From Candidatus Brocadiia bacterium (GTDB lineage: Bacteria; Planctomycetota; MHYJ01; WSZJ01), in assembly GCA_013360825.1 (NCBI GenBank), contig JABWAY010000027.1, positions 1-21,795 of the forward strand: DNA of 21,795 nucleotides. The letters are read 5' to 3'. The first letter of the stretch is position 1. Each line of letters opens with the position of its first letter. This document shows positions 1-7,578 of this stretch, in pieces. Position numbers and translations under genes: made by a program. A model generated the notes under the pieces. It saw only the letters and a list, made by a program, of their open reading frames with translations. It was not told the DNA's origin and did no database searches.

Positions 1-1
1 C

Positions 2-76
2 CGCGAGTTCTTCCCGGAAACCCTCTACTGGAACCCCGAAATCGTCACCGACGACGAGGGCCCCTGCTTCCGGTAG
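2..76 (+). pseudogene. Truncated alpha-2-macroglobulin-like reading frame (3' end only)
   Basis: Frame +2 is open from the window edge and reads REFFPETLYWNPEIVTDDEG, followed by PCFR and a TAG at 74-76. The REFFPET-xxWNP-xxxTDDEG block is a hallmark of the bacterial alpha-2-macroglobulin (MG/A2M) family and normally lies well upstream of the thioester domain. Here the frame stops four residues later, so the downstream A2M domains are missing. The last 52 bases are antisense to the 3' end of the DUF58 gene. I infer a decayed or deleted gene, or a sequence or assembly join at about position 60-76. The upstream part lies outside the window. Confidence 0.5.
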
Positions 77-759
77 ACCCGCGCGAGCGCCATCTGCGCG
101 GCCTGCTCGCCCGCCGCATGGCCCATGCGGGACGCCTCCTCCCGCGCCAGAACATGCGCGACGACGACGGCATGGCCGCGTTCGCGAAGCGCGACGAGGG
201 GGGCCCCGGGGCTCTCCGCGTCGAGCAGGTCGCTGACGAGAAGAATGCGGCCGCGACGGGCCCGGAGGAGGGTGCGGACGGCGGCGACGGCGGCGGGCCC
301 GCCCCCGGACGGATACCCCTCGACCCGCCGGTCCATCTCCCCGATTTCGGCGGGCTCCGACCACCCGCCGGGTTCAAAGTCGCGCCCTCCCGCGAACGGG
401 ACGACCCGCGCCCTGTCCCCGCTCAGGAGCGCGACGGCGATCGCGGCCGCCGCGACCCGGCGCGCCGTCCGATCCTTCTCCCAGGCCGCCATCGAGCTGG
501 AGAGGTCCAGGAGCACGGTCAGGGATCCCTCCACCTGCTCGCGGAATTCCCGGATGTGCAGCCCCCCGGTCCGCGCGTACGCCGCCCAGTCGATCAGCCG
601 CGGATCGTCCCCCGCCGTATACCCCCGGTGCCCGGCGAACTCCCCGCCCTCCCCCAGCCGCGGCCCCGGACGCCCTCCCCCCGCCGCCCCCGGCGCTCCA
701 TGGCGGCGCGCCGCGGCAAGCGCCGCCAGCCGGGCCAGTTCAGGGGAGGACAACAGCAC
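25..759 (-). CDS. DUF58 domain protein with VWA-like fold
   Basis: DUF58 proteins are usually encoded beside MoxR AAA+ ATPases and are thought to act in assembly or maturation at the membrane. The diagnostic block is visible: YTAGDDPRLIDWAAYARTG, then HIREF, then VLLDLSSSM, which supplies a MIDAS-like DxSxS motif of the VWA fold; LLVSDLLD follows later. The open frame extends upstream to an ATG at 858, but that codon overlaps the -10 element of the nuo promoter. I prefer the GTG at 759-757, preceded by GGAGAG with a 5-nt spacer, giving 244 residues that start before the typical LSSPELARLAAL helix. The C-terminus (VYRKQGPSSSVTISGFQ) is antisense to the A2M-like fragment and does not look like a normal DUF58 tail, so the 3' end may be altered. 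No moxR is in view. The family call is firm; the start and the end are less sure. Confidence 0.8.
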   Translation of the reverse strand: MLLSSPELARLAALAAARRHGAPGAAGGGRPGPRLGEGGEFAGHRGYTAGDDPRLIDWAAYARTGGLHIREFREQVEGSLTVLLDLSSSMAAWEKDRTARRVAAAAIAVALLSGDRARVVPFAGGRDFEPGGWSEPAEIGEMDRRVEGYPSGGGPAAVAAVRTLLRARRGRILLVSDLLDAESPGAPLVALRERGHAVVVAHVLAREEASRMGHAAGEQAAQMALARVYRKQGPSSSVTISGFQ

Positions 760-834
760 GGGCGCTCTCCACTCCTCGGGTTCTCCAACTCCTAACGTCG
801 GCCGGCGCACCGGGTCCGCTTCAACCCCAATTTG

Positions 835-863
835 TTGACGCTCGCAGTCCGCACCCATAGAAT
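835..863 (+). promoter_or_regulatory. Sigma70-type promoter of the nuo operon
   Basis: TTGACG (835-840), a 17-bp spacer and TAGAAT (858-863) give a near-consensus housekeeping promoter. Transcription would start near 870, about 40 nt upstream of nuoA. It faces the seven-gene nuo unit and lies outside the preferred DUF58 start. Confidence 0.75.
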
Positions 864-908
864 CCCGCCCCGACCCGCCTCAACCCACTCGCCGTCGGAA
901 CCTGAAGA

Positions 909-1358
909 ATGCGATACGATTACGTCGGCGTCCTCGTCTTCCTCGTTCTGGCCGTCGGCTTCATTCTGGCCGGAATGACCGCGCAGCGCATCGTCTCGCG
1001 CCTCCTCCGCACCTGGCGCCCGAGCGCCTCCAAACTGAGCCCGTATGAATGCGGCGAAGAACCCGTCGGCGGGACCTACGTCCGCTACAACATCCGCTTC
1101 TACGTCATCGCCCTCATCTTCATCGTGTTCGACGTCGAAATCGTCCTCCTCTTCCCCTGGGCCCGCGTCTTCCAGGAACTCTACCCCTTCTACCGGTCCG
1201 TCCTCTTCTGGGACATGGTCATCTTCATCGGGATCCTGGCCTTCGGCCTGGCTTATGTCTGGGCGAAGGGCGACCTGGAATGGGTGAAGACGTTCCGGAA
1301 GCATCTGTCGCCGGCGGAGAAGGTGGCGCGTTCACCGCAGAAGAAGGAGGCGGCGTAG
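909..1358 (+). CDS. nuoA: NADH-quinone oxidoreductase subunit A
   Basis: NuoA is a three-helix membrane subunit of complex I at the junction with the quinone module. The protein has 149 residues, slightly longer than the common 120-145. It has a first hydrophobic helix (about 5-28), then the loop signature YECGEEPVGG (46-55), NIRFY, and helix two ending in FDVEIVLLFPWA (74-85). A third helix spans about 100-118. The charged C-terminal tail (HLSPAEKVARSPQKKEAA) is an extension. It is the first gene of the operon. Its TAG stop directly abuts the GTG of nuoH, implying translational coupling. nuoB, which normally follows, is absent. Confidence 0.95.
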   Translation: MRYDYVGVLVFLVLAVGFILAGMTAQRIVSRLLRTWRPSASKLSPYECGEEPVGGTYVRYNIRFYVIALIFIVFDVEIVLLFPWARVFQELYPFYRSVLFWDMVIFIGILAFGLAYVWAKGDLEWVKTFRKHLSPAEKVARSPQKKEAA

Positions 1359-2600
1359 GTGCACCTGCTGGACTTCATCCATCAGCTTCTCCCGTTCACC
1401 CGTGACTGGGCGGACTGGTTCGTGTACGTGCTGATGGTGTTTTTCTTCGCGTTTGCGATCCTGAACACGCTGGTCGCGCCGCTGACCGGGATTTCTACCT
1501 ACATCGAACGCCGGCTGGCCGGGCGCGCGCAGTACCGGTGGGGTCCCAACCGGGTCGGGTTCCGGAGCCTCCTTTCGGCGCTTCCCCTCACCCGCGGCCT
1601 GACGAAACTCGCGGATGTCCAGCCGATCAAGTTCATCGGGAGCAAGATCCCCGGCGGACTCCTCCAGTTCGCGGCGGACGGGCTCAAGCTGTTCACCAAG
1701 GAAGACATCATCCCGAGCGGGGCCGACAGCTTCCTCTTCAGGCTTGCGCCGTACGTCGTCATGGCCGGATCCTTCGCGGCGTTCGCGGTCTTTCCGGTCA
1801 GCTTCTGGTGCAGCGCGACCAATCTCAACATCGGCATCTTCTACGTCATCGGGATCAGCTCGCTCGTGGTTCCCGGGGTGCTGATGAGCGGCTGGGCCAG
1901 CGCGAACAAGTGGGCGCTGTACGGCGGCATGCGCGCGGCGTCCCAGATCGTCTCGTACGAGATCCCCGTGGCGATCTCGCTCATGACGGTCGTGATGCTG
2001 ACGGGCTCGATGAACATGAACGATATCGTGGCGTCGCAGCTGAGCGGCTACGGGATCGAGAAGGCCGGGCTCCTGGGCTGGAACGTCTTCCGTTACGGCG
2101 GGCTGCTCGTCGTCCCGTTCGTCGTCTACTTCATCGGAGGCTGCGCCGAGGTCAACCGGACGCCCTTCGACCTGCCGGAGGCGGAGTCGGAACTGGTCGC
2201 CGGATACCACACCGAGTACTCGGGGTTCCGCTGGTCGTTCTTCTTCATGGCCGAATACGCCAACATGTTCGCGGTCGGCGCGATCGCCACGACGATGTTC
2301 CTCGGCGGCCCGCTCCCCCCGTACCCCGCCGCGTTCACGGAGGGGCTGCCGATGCTCGCGCGGTTCGGCGAAGGGTTCTTCTGGTTCTTCGTGAAGTCGT
2401 ACTTCTTCGTCCTCGTCATGATCCACATGCGCTGGACCCTTCCCCGCTACCGGATCGACCAGCTCATGCACCTCTGCTGGAAGGTGCTGATCCCGATCGC
2501 CCTTCTCTGGTTCGTGATCATGTGCGGCGTGAAGATGTGGCGCATGGAACAGAATCTTCCGAAGCATCCGGCCGCGGCGGCGGCGGGAGCGCACCGGTGA
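1359..2600 (+). CDS. nuoH: NADH-quinone oxidoreductase subunit H
   Basis: NuoH forms much of the ubiquinone-binding chamber of complex I and links the quinone module to the proton-pumping arm. The 413-residue protein is of normal to slightly long size. It has ERRLAGRAQYRWGPNRVG (50-67), ADGLKLFTKEDIIP, and the acidic loop PFDLPEAESELVAGYHTEYSG (about 269-289), which is the family signature, with about eight hydrophobic helices. The start is a GTG directly after the nuoA stop. The TGA stop overlaps the GTG start of nuoJ (GTGA). nuoI, which usually follows nuoH, is missing here. Confidence 0.96.
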   Translation: MHLLDFIHQLLPFTRDWADWFVYVLMVFFFAFAILNTLVAPLTGISTYIERRLAGRAQYRWGPNRVGFRSLLSALPLTRGLTKLADVQPIKFIGSKIPGGLLQFAADGLKLFTKEDIIPSGADSFLFRLAPYVVMAGSFAAFAVFPVSFWCSATNLNIGIFYVIGISSLVVPGVLMSGWASANKWALYGGMRAASQIVSYEIPVAISLMTVVMLTGSMNMNDIVASQLSGYGIEKAGLLGWNVFRYGGLLVVPFVVYFIGGCAEVNRTPFDLPEAESELVAGYHTEYSGFRWSFFFMAEYANMFAVGAIATTMFLGGPLPPYPAAFTEGLPMLARFGEGFFWFFVKSYFFVLVMIHMRWTLPRYRIDQLMHLCWKVLIPIALLWFVIMCGVKMWRMEQNLPKHPAAAAAGAHR

Positions 2601-3130
2601 TCGCGGTCCTCGGTCTCCAGCTGTCGAACCCGGGCGCGTGGGTCTTCCTCGCGTTCGCGGCCGTGACCGTCGCCAGCGCGCTCATGGTCGCGGTCTCGCG
2701 GAACATCGTGTACTCGGCGTTTTCGCTCCTCCTGACGTTCTTCGGCGTCGCCGGGCTCTACGTGTTCCTCGACGCGGACTTCCTTGCCGCCGCCCAGCTG
2801 CTGGTCTACATCGGCGGCATCCTGGTGCTGATCCTGTTCGGGATCATGCTGACCAACAAGATCCGGGACATCCATGTTTCCAACGACACCACGAACCCCA
2901 TCCTCGGGGCCGTCGTCGCCGCGGGGATCTTCCTGGTGCTGGCGTACGTCTCCCTGCGCTGCGACTGGCAGGTCGAGGACCGGCCCCCCGCCGCCACCGC
3001 GCATGAGATCGGCCGCGCTTTCATGGGCCGCTACCTCCTCCCCTTCGAGGCCTCCTCCGTCCTGCTCCTGGGCGCGCTGATCGGCGCCGCCTACCTGGCC
3101 CGGCGGAGCGAGAAAAAGGAGGGCGCATGA
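2597..3130 (+). CDS. nuoJ: NADH-quinone oxidoreductase subunit J
   Basis: NuoJ is a five-helix membrane subunit that contributes to the central polar axis of complex I. The frame is open far upstream through nuoH, but the real start is the GTG at 2597-2599, which overlaps the nuoH stop by four bases and gives 177 residues. The sequence shows SRNIVYSAFSLLLTFFGVAGLYVFLDADFLAAAQLLVYIGGILVLILFGIML, split here over the family's core (about residues 33-90), with the VYIGG motif of helix 3. A hydrophilic loop and a last helix (about 152-168) follow. The stop overlaps the ATG of nuoK (ATGA). An upstream start would be antisense-like and Arg-rich, so it was rejected. Confidence 0.94.
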   Translation: MIAVLGLQLSNPGAWVFLAFAAVTVASALMVAVSRNIVYSAFSLLLTFFGVAGLYVFLDADFLAAAQLLVYIGGILVLILFGIMLTNKIRDIHVSNDTTNPILGAVVAAGIFLVLAYVSLRCDWQVEDRPPAATAHEIGRAFMGRYLLPFEASSVLLLGALIGAAYLARRSEKKEGA

Positions 3131-3510
3131 TCGCCTCCCTGGAGTGGTTCCTCCTCATCGGCGCGTTCCTTTTCGCCACCGGCGTCTACACCATCCTCAC
3201 CCGGAAGAACGCCGTCTCCGTCCTGATGGGCGTGGAACTCGTCCTCAACGCCGCCAACATCAACCTGATCGCCTTCTCCCGCTTCATCAAGCCCGTCTCC
3301 TCCATCGGCCCCCAGTCGGTCGCTCTCCCCATGGAACCGGTCGCGGCAAGCGGGATCTACGGCGCGCCGTGGATTCAGGGCCAGGTCTTTGCCGCCTTCG
3401 TGATCGTCCTGGCGGCGGCGGAGGCCGCGGTGGCGCTGGGGATCATTCTGGGGATCTACCGGGGGCTCGGCGATGTGAACGTGGACGAGACGGTGAGGTT
3501 GAAGGGATAG
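3127..3510 (+). CDS. nuoK: NADH-quinone oxidoreductase subunit K
   Basis: NuoK is an MrpC-like, three-helix antiporter-type subunit. Its two buried glutamates, both needed for proton translocation, are present: E37 in MGVELVLNAANINL and E99 in VLAAAEAAVALGI. The 127 residues exceed the usual 100-105. The extra length is a loop between helices 2 and 3 (about residues 55-82, SSIGPQSVALPMEPVAASG). The ATG overlaps the nuoJ stop by four bases, and the TAG stop lies one base before the nuoL start. Confidence 0.95.
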   Translation: MIASLEWFLLIGAFLFATGVYTILTRKNAVSVLMGVELVLNAANINLIAFSRFIKPVSSIGPQSVALPMEPVAASGIYGAPWIQGQVFAAFVIVLAAAEAAVALGIILGIYRGLGDVNVDETVRLKG

Positions 3511-3511
3511 C

Positions 3512-6016
3512 ATGGGACACGATCACGGACACGGAGGGCACGGGCACGACGACCACGGACACGGGTCCGCGGGGTCGGGGCACGGGCATGCCGCGCACGG
3601 TGCGGGGCACGACGATCACGGGCACGGCGGCCACGGCGGCGGGCACGCGACTCATTTCAGGCCCGCAGGGATGTCGATCGGTCTGCTCGTGTTCCTCGGG
3701 ACGCTGGTGGCCGGCGGAGTCTTCTTCAGCCTCGGGCACGGCGGGCACCTGACCGTCGGCGGGGCGGCGATCGACCTGAACGGCCTGTTCGACACGCCGT
3801 GGCCGGCCCTGACGATTCTCTGCCTGCCGCTCCTGGCCGCGTTCGTCCAGATCTTCTTCGGCAGCCGGCTTCCGCGCAGGGGCGACTGGGTCTCGACCGC
3901 GGCGGTCGGGGCCGGGCTCGCCCTGTCGCTCATGATGTTCGGCCGGATGATCGGGATCTACGACTGGCAGATGGAGCGGACTCACGAGATCGAGTGGATC
4001 TCCCTCTTCAGCCGCGTCGCCCCGGGGTCGATCGACGGGATCTCCGTCCGGATCCCGATGGGGATGCTGATCGACAACCTGACGGTCATCATGCTCGTGG
4101 TCGTCACGCTCGTGTCGACCCTGGTTCACGTCTTCTCGATGGGCTACATGGCGGACGACCCGCGCTACTCGCGGTTCTTCGCCTACCTCAGCATCTTCAC
4201 GTTCTCGATGCTCGGCCTGATCCTCTGCAACAACGTCTTCGCCCTGTACATGTTCTGGGAGCTGGTCGGGCTGTCGAGCTACCTCCTGATCGGGTTCTGG
4301 TTCGAGAAGAAGTCCGCCGGGGACGCCCAGAAGAAGGCGTTCCTCGCCAACCGGGTCGGCGATATCGGCATGTTCCTCGGGATCATGACCCTGTTCCTCA
4401 TGACCGGCGAGATCACCTACAAGGGGCTCTTCCAGTCGATCGCCGACGGCTCTTTCGGCGCGCACATCGGGATCCTGACCGCCGCGGGAATCTGCCTGTT
4501 CTGCGGCTCGATCGGGAAGTCTGCGCAATTCCCGCTCCATATCTGGCTCCCGGACGCGATGGAGGGCCCGACCCCGGTCTCCGCGCTGATCCATGCCGCG
4601 ACGATGGTGGCGGCCGGCGTCTACCTCGTCACGCGCATGTTCCCGCTGTTCACCCCCACGGCCCTGCTCACCATCGCGTACTTCGGCGGCTTCACGGCGC
4701 TCTTTGCCGCGACGATCGCCCTGTGCGCCAACGACATCAAGAAGGTGCTCGCCTACTCGACCGTCTCGCAGCTCGGGTACATGATCATGGGGCTGGGCGC
4801 GGGGGCGTACATGTTCGGATTCTTCCACCTCTGGACGCACGCGTTCTTCAAGGCGTGCCTGTTCCTCGGCTCCGGCTCGGTCATTCACGCCGTCCACACG
4901 CAGGACATGCGCGAGATGGGCGGGCTGTGGAAGAAGATGCCGATCACGTTCGGAGCGATGTTCGTCTCGACGCTGGCGATCGCCGGAGTCCCCGGGACGA
5001 GCGGATTCGCCTCGAAGGACGGGATTCTCGGCGACCTCCTCTTCGCCGCCCACCACCAGGCCGCCCTGTGGCCGATCGTGATCATGGCGTTTGCCGGCGC
5101 CGGGCTCACCGCCTTCTACATGTTCCGCCTGGTCTTCATGACCTTCACCGGGAAGCCGAAGATCCAGGACAAGTTCGACCATGCGCACGAGTCCCCCTGG
5201 GTCATGGCCGCCCCGCTCATCGTCCTGGGCGGCCTCGCGCTCACCAGCCACTACGCCCCCTTCGCCGACCTCGTCGGCCCGCCGAAGTCCGCGGCGATCG
5301 AGGGGATGAAGCTCGCCGGCGTCGAGGTCCACGAGATCCTGCCCCACGCCGCCGCCGACGGCCATGCCGCGCAGGACGGACACGGAGCGGAGACGGCGGG
5401 CAGCAGTTCCCTCGCCCTCGTCGGAAGCGGCAAGGACGCTCCCGCCGGCGTCTCGACGCGGCGCCCCTATCACGATCCGCTCCATCACGACAAGCACCAC
5501 TCGCACCAGACCGCGATGGTCTTCTCCATCCTCGTCGCGGGGACCGGCATCTTCCTCTCCTGGCTCACCTACCAGCGCGGCGTGATCAGCGCTCCGAAGA
5601 TCGCCGCCGCCCTTCCCGGCCCCTACAGGCTCCTCGTGAACAAGTACTACATCGACGAGATCGTCCACGAGGGATTCGTCAAGCCGTGCATCCACATCGC
5701 CCGGGGCTGCGCACGCTTCGACCTCAAGGTCATCGACTTCCTCGTCAACGCCACCGGGAAAGCCGCCGTGGCCTGGGCCTGGGCCGCGGGGCTGTTCGAC
5801 CAGAAAATCGTGGACGGCGCCGTCAACGGCACCGCGGACGTCGTCCAGTCCTCCGGGGCGGCTCTCTCCCGCCTCCAGACCGGCCGGATCCGCACCTATC
5901 TCGCATGGAGCCTCGCCGGCGCGTTCGTCGTCGTCGGCGCGTTCCACATCGTCAATAACTGGACTCAGATCGTCACGCACCTGACCAAGCCGGCGCAGGA
6001 CGAGCGCACCAAATGA
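3512..6016 (+). CDS. nuoL: NADH-quinone oxidoreductase subunit L with His-rich extension
   Basis: NuoL is the distal Mrp-type proton-pumping subunit with a long lateral helix. The core is typical: HVFSMGYMADDPRYSRFF, MFWELVGLSSYLLIG with the key glutamate E250, ANRVGD, and GKSAQFPLHIWLPDAMEGP with the channel lysine K336. The C-terminal amphipathic helix region (NKYYIDEIVHEG to DQKIVDGAVNGTADVVQ) is present. At 834 residues it is much longer than the common 600-700. The extra length comes from a Gly/His/Asp N-terminal extension with 16 histidines in residues 1-48 and a His-rich loop at about 608-668 (GHAAQDGHGAE, YHDPLHHDKHHSHQ). The ATG at 3512 is one base after the nuoK stop, with a GAAGGGA-type ribosome site inside nuoK. 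A start at M54 would drop the extension but has no better ribosome site. Confidence 0.95.
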   Translation: MGHDHGHGGHGHDDHGHGSAGSGHGHAAHGAGHDDHGHGGHGGGHATHFRPAGMSIGLLVFLGTLVAGGVFFSLGHGGHLTVGGAAIDLNGLFDTPWPALTILCLPLLAAFVQIFFGSRLPRRGDWVSTAAVGAGLALSLMMFGRMIGIYDWQMERTHEIEWISLFSRVAPGSIDGISVRIPMGMLIDNLTVIMLVVVTLVSTLVHVFSMGYMADDPRYSRFFAYLSIFTFSMLGLILCNNVFALYMFWELVGLSSYLLIGFWFEKKSAGDAQKKAFLANRVGDIGMFLGIMTLFLMTGEITYKGLFQSIADGSFGAHIGILTAAGICLFCGSIGKSAQFPLHIWLPDAMEGPTPVSALIHAATMVAAGVYLVTRMFPLFTPTALLTIAYFGGFTALFAATIALCANDIKKVLAYSTVSQLGYMIMGLGAGAYMFGFFHLWTHAFFKACLFLGSGSVIHAVHTQDMREMGGLWKKMPITFGAMFVSTLAIAGVPGTSGFASKDGILGDLLFAAHHQAALWPIVIMAFAGAGLTAFYMFRLVFMTFTGKPKIQDKFDHAHESPWVMAAPLIVLGGLALTSHYAPFADLVGPPKSAAIEGMKLAGVEVHEILPHAAADGHAAQDGHGAETAGSSSLALVGSGKDAPAGVSTRRPYHDPLHHDKHHSHQTAMVFSILVAGTGIFLSWLTYQRGVISAPKIAAALPGPYRLLVNKYYIDEIVHEGFVKPCIHIARGCARFDLKVIDFLVNATGKAAVAWAWAAGLFDQKIVDGAVNGTADVVQSSGAALSRLQTGRIRTYLAWSLAGAFVVVGAFHIVNNWTQIVTHLTKPAQDERTK

Positions 6017-6029
6017 GGAGACGTAGAGA

Positions 6030-7568
6030 GTGAGCCACCTCCTGTCCCTGATGACGTTCATCCCCCTCCTGGGGGCCGTGATCATCCTCTGCCTGCCCAG
6101 GGGCAAGCACGAGCTGATCAAATCCGTCGCCGCCTGCGCCGCCGGGCTGCCGCTCTTCCTCAGTTACTTCCTGTGGAAGGGATTCGACAAGTCGACTCCG
6201 GGGATGCAGTTCGTGGAGCAGGTCGACTGGATTCCGCTGTTCAACATCCAGTACCACATGGCGGTGGACGGAATTTCCGTGGTCATGCTCCTCCTGACTT
6301 CGGTGATCTCCTTCATCTGCATTTTCGCCTCGTGGGAGATCCACAAGGGGGTCAAGGGGTACTTCGCGCTGTTCCTGCTGCTCGAGACGGGAATGATGGG
6401 CGTCTTCTGCGCGATGGACTTCTTCCTGTTCTACGTCTTCTGGGAAATCATGCTGCTCCCGATGTACTTCCTGATCGGGATCTGGGGAGGGCCGCGGAAG
6501 GAGTACGCGGCGATCAAGTTCTTCATGTACACGCTGGTCGGCAGCGTGCTGATGCTGGTGGTCATGCTGGTGTTCTACTTCAACGTGACGGACCCGACGA
6601 CGGGGAAGAACACGTTCAACCTGCTGGCGCTGAAGCAGCAGAACGACCATTCCGGGCTGCTGTCGAGCATGAACGTCCGGTACCTCTGCTTCATCGCGCT
6701 GTTCATCGGGTTCGCGATCAAGGTTCCCGTTTTCCCGTTCCATACATGGCTTCCCGACGCGCACGTCGAGGCGCCCACGGCGATCTCGGTCGTGCTGGCG
6801 GGCGTGCTGCTGAAGATGGGGACGTACGGGCTGTTCCGGATCAGCTTCCCGCTGCTGCCGGATCAGGCGATCGCCTGCTCGGTGATGATCGGAGTGCTGG
6901 GGGCGATCAACATCGTCTACGGGGCGCTCTGCGCCCTCGCGCAGGACGACCTCAAGAAGATGGTGGCGTACTCGTCGGTCAGCCACATGGGCTACTGCCT
7001 CCTCGGCATGGGGGCGATGACGACGGCCGGGTTCAACGGCGCGATGATGCAGATGTTCACGCACGGGACGATCACCGCCATGCTCTTCCTGTGCGTCGGC
7101 GTGATCTATGACCGCGTCCATCACCGCTGGATCAGCCGCTTCGGCGGCCTCGCGACGATGGTTCCCGTCTACACCGCCTTCGTGACCTTCGCCTTCTTCG
7201 CGTCGCTCGGACTCCCCGGCATGTCCGGCTTCATCGCAGAGGCCCTCTGCTTCATCGGGGCCTGGTCCAACGGCACGCCGGTCTTCCAGAAGATCACGAT
7301 CTTCTCCACCCTCGGCATCCTGCTCGGCGCGGCGTTCCACCTCTGGGCGCTTCAGCGGATGTTCCTCGGCGAACGGAACAAGATCTACACCGAACAGTAC
7401 CACCACGTCACGGAGATCAACGGGCGCGAAATCTTCTGCCTCGTCCCGCTCGCGATCCTCGTCCTGGGGGTCGGAATCTACCCGTCGGCCGTCCTCGATC
7501 TCATGAACGTCTCGCTCGCGGAACTCCAGGCGTTCATCCAGCAGTACAACACCGAACTGAAGCCCTGA
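6030..7568 (+). CDS. nuoM: NADH-quinone oxidoreductase subunit M
   Basis: NuoM is a middle Mrp-type proton pump of complex I. The protein has 512 residues, normal length. Visible motifs are AVDGISVVMLLLT, FFLFYVFWEIMLLPMYFLIG with E139, and KFFMYTLVGSV. AIKVPVFPFHTWLPDAHVEAP carries the conserved lysine K231, and KKMVAYSSVSHMGY and FTHGTITAMLFL follow. It starts at GTG 6030, preceded by GAGGAG about 13 nt upstream and a closer AGAGAG. It is 13 bases after nuoL and 10 before nuoN, within the operon. Confidence 0.96.
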   Translation: MSHLLSLMTFIPLLGAVIILCLPRGKHELIKSVAACAAGLPLFLSYFLWKGFDKSTPGMQFVEQVDWIPLFNIQYHMAVDGISVVMLLLTSVISFICIFASWEIHKGVKGYFALFLLLETGMMGVFCAMDFFLFYVFWEIMLLPMYFLIGIWGGPRKEYAAIKFFMYTLVGSVLMLVVMLVFYFNVTDPTTGKNTFNLLALKQQNDHSGLLSSMNVRYLCFIALFIGFAIKVPVFPFHTWLPDAHVEAPTAISVVLAGVLLKMGTYGLFRISFPLLPDQAIACSVMIGVLGAINIVYGALCALAQDDLKKMVAYSSVSHMGYCLLGMGAMTTAGFNGAMMQMFTHGTITAMLFLCVGVIYDRVHHRWISRFGGLATMVPVYTAFVTFAFFASLGLPGMSGFIAEALCFIGAWSNGTPVFQKITIFSTLGILLGAAFHLWALQRMFLGERNKIYTEQYHHVTEINGREIFCLVPLAILVLGVGIYPSAVLDLMNVSLAELQAFIQQYNTELKP

Positions 7569-7578
7569 CGGAAGGAAC

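Noticed and set aside
3443..6121. Very long open frame on the minus strand opposite nuoL
   Set aside because: It is Asp/Glu/Arg/Gly-rich with no domain, and lies antisense to a clear nuoL. It is an effect of high GC at third positions.
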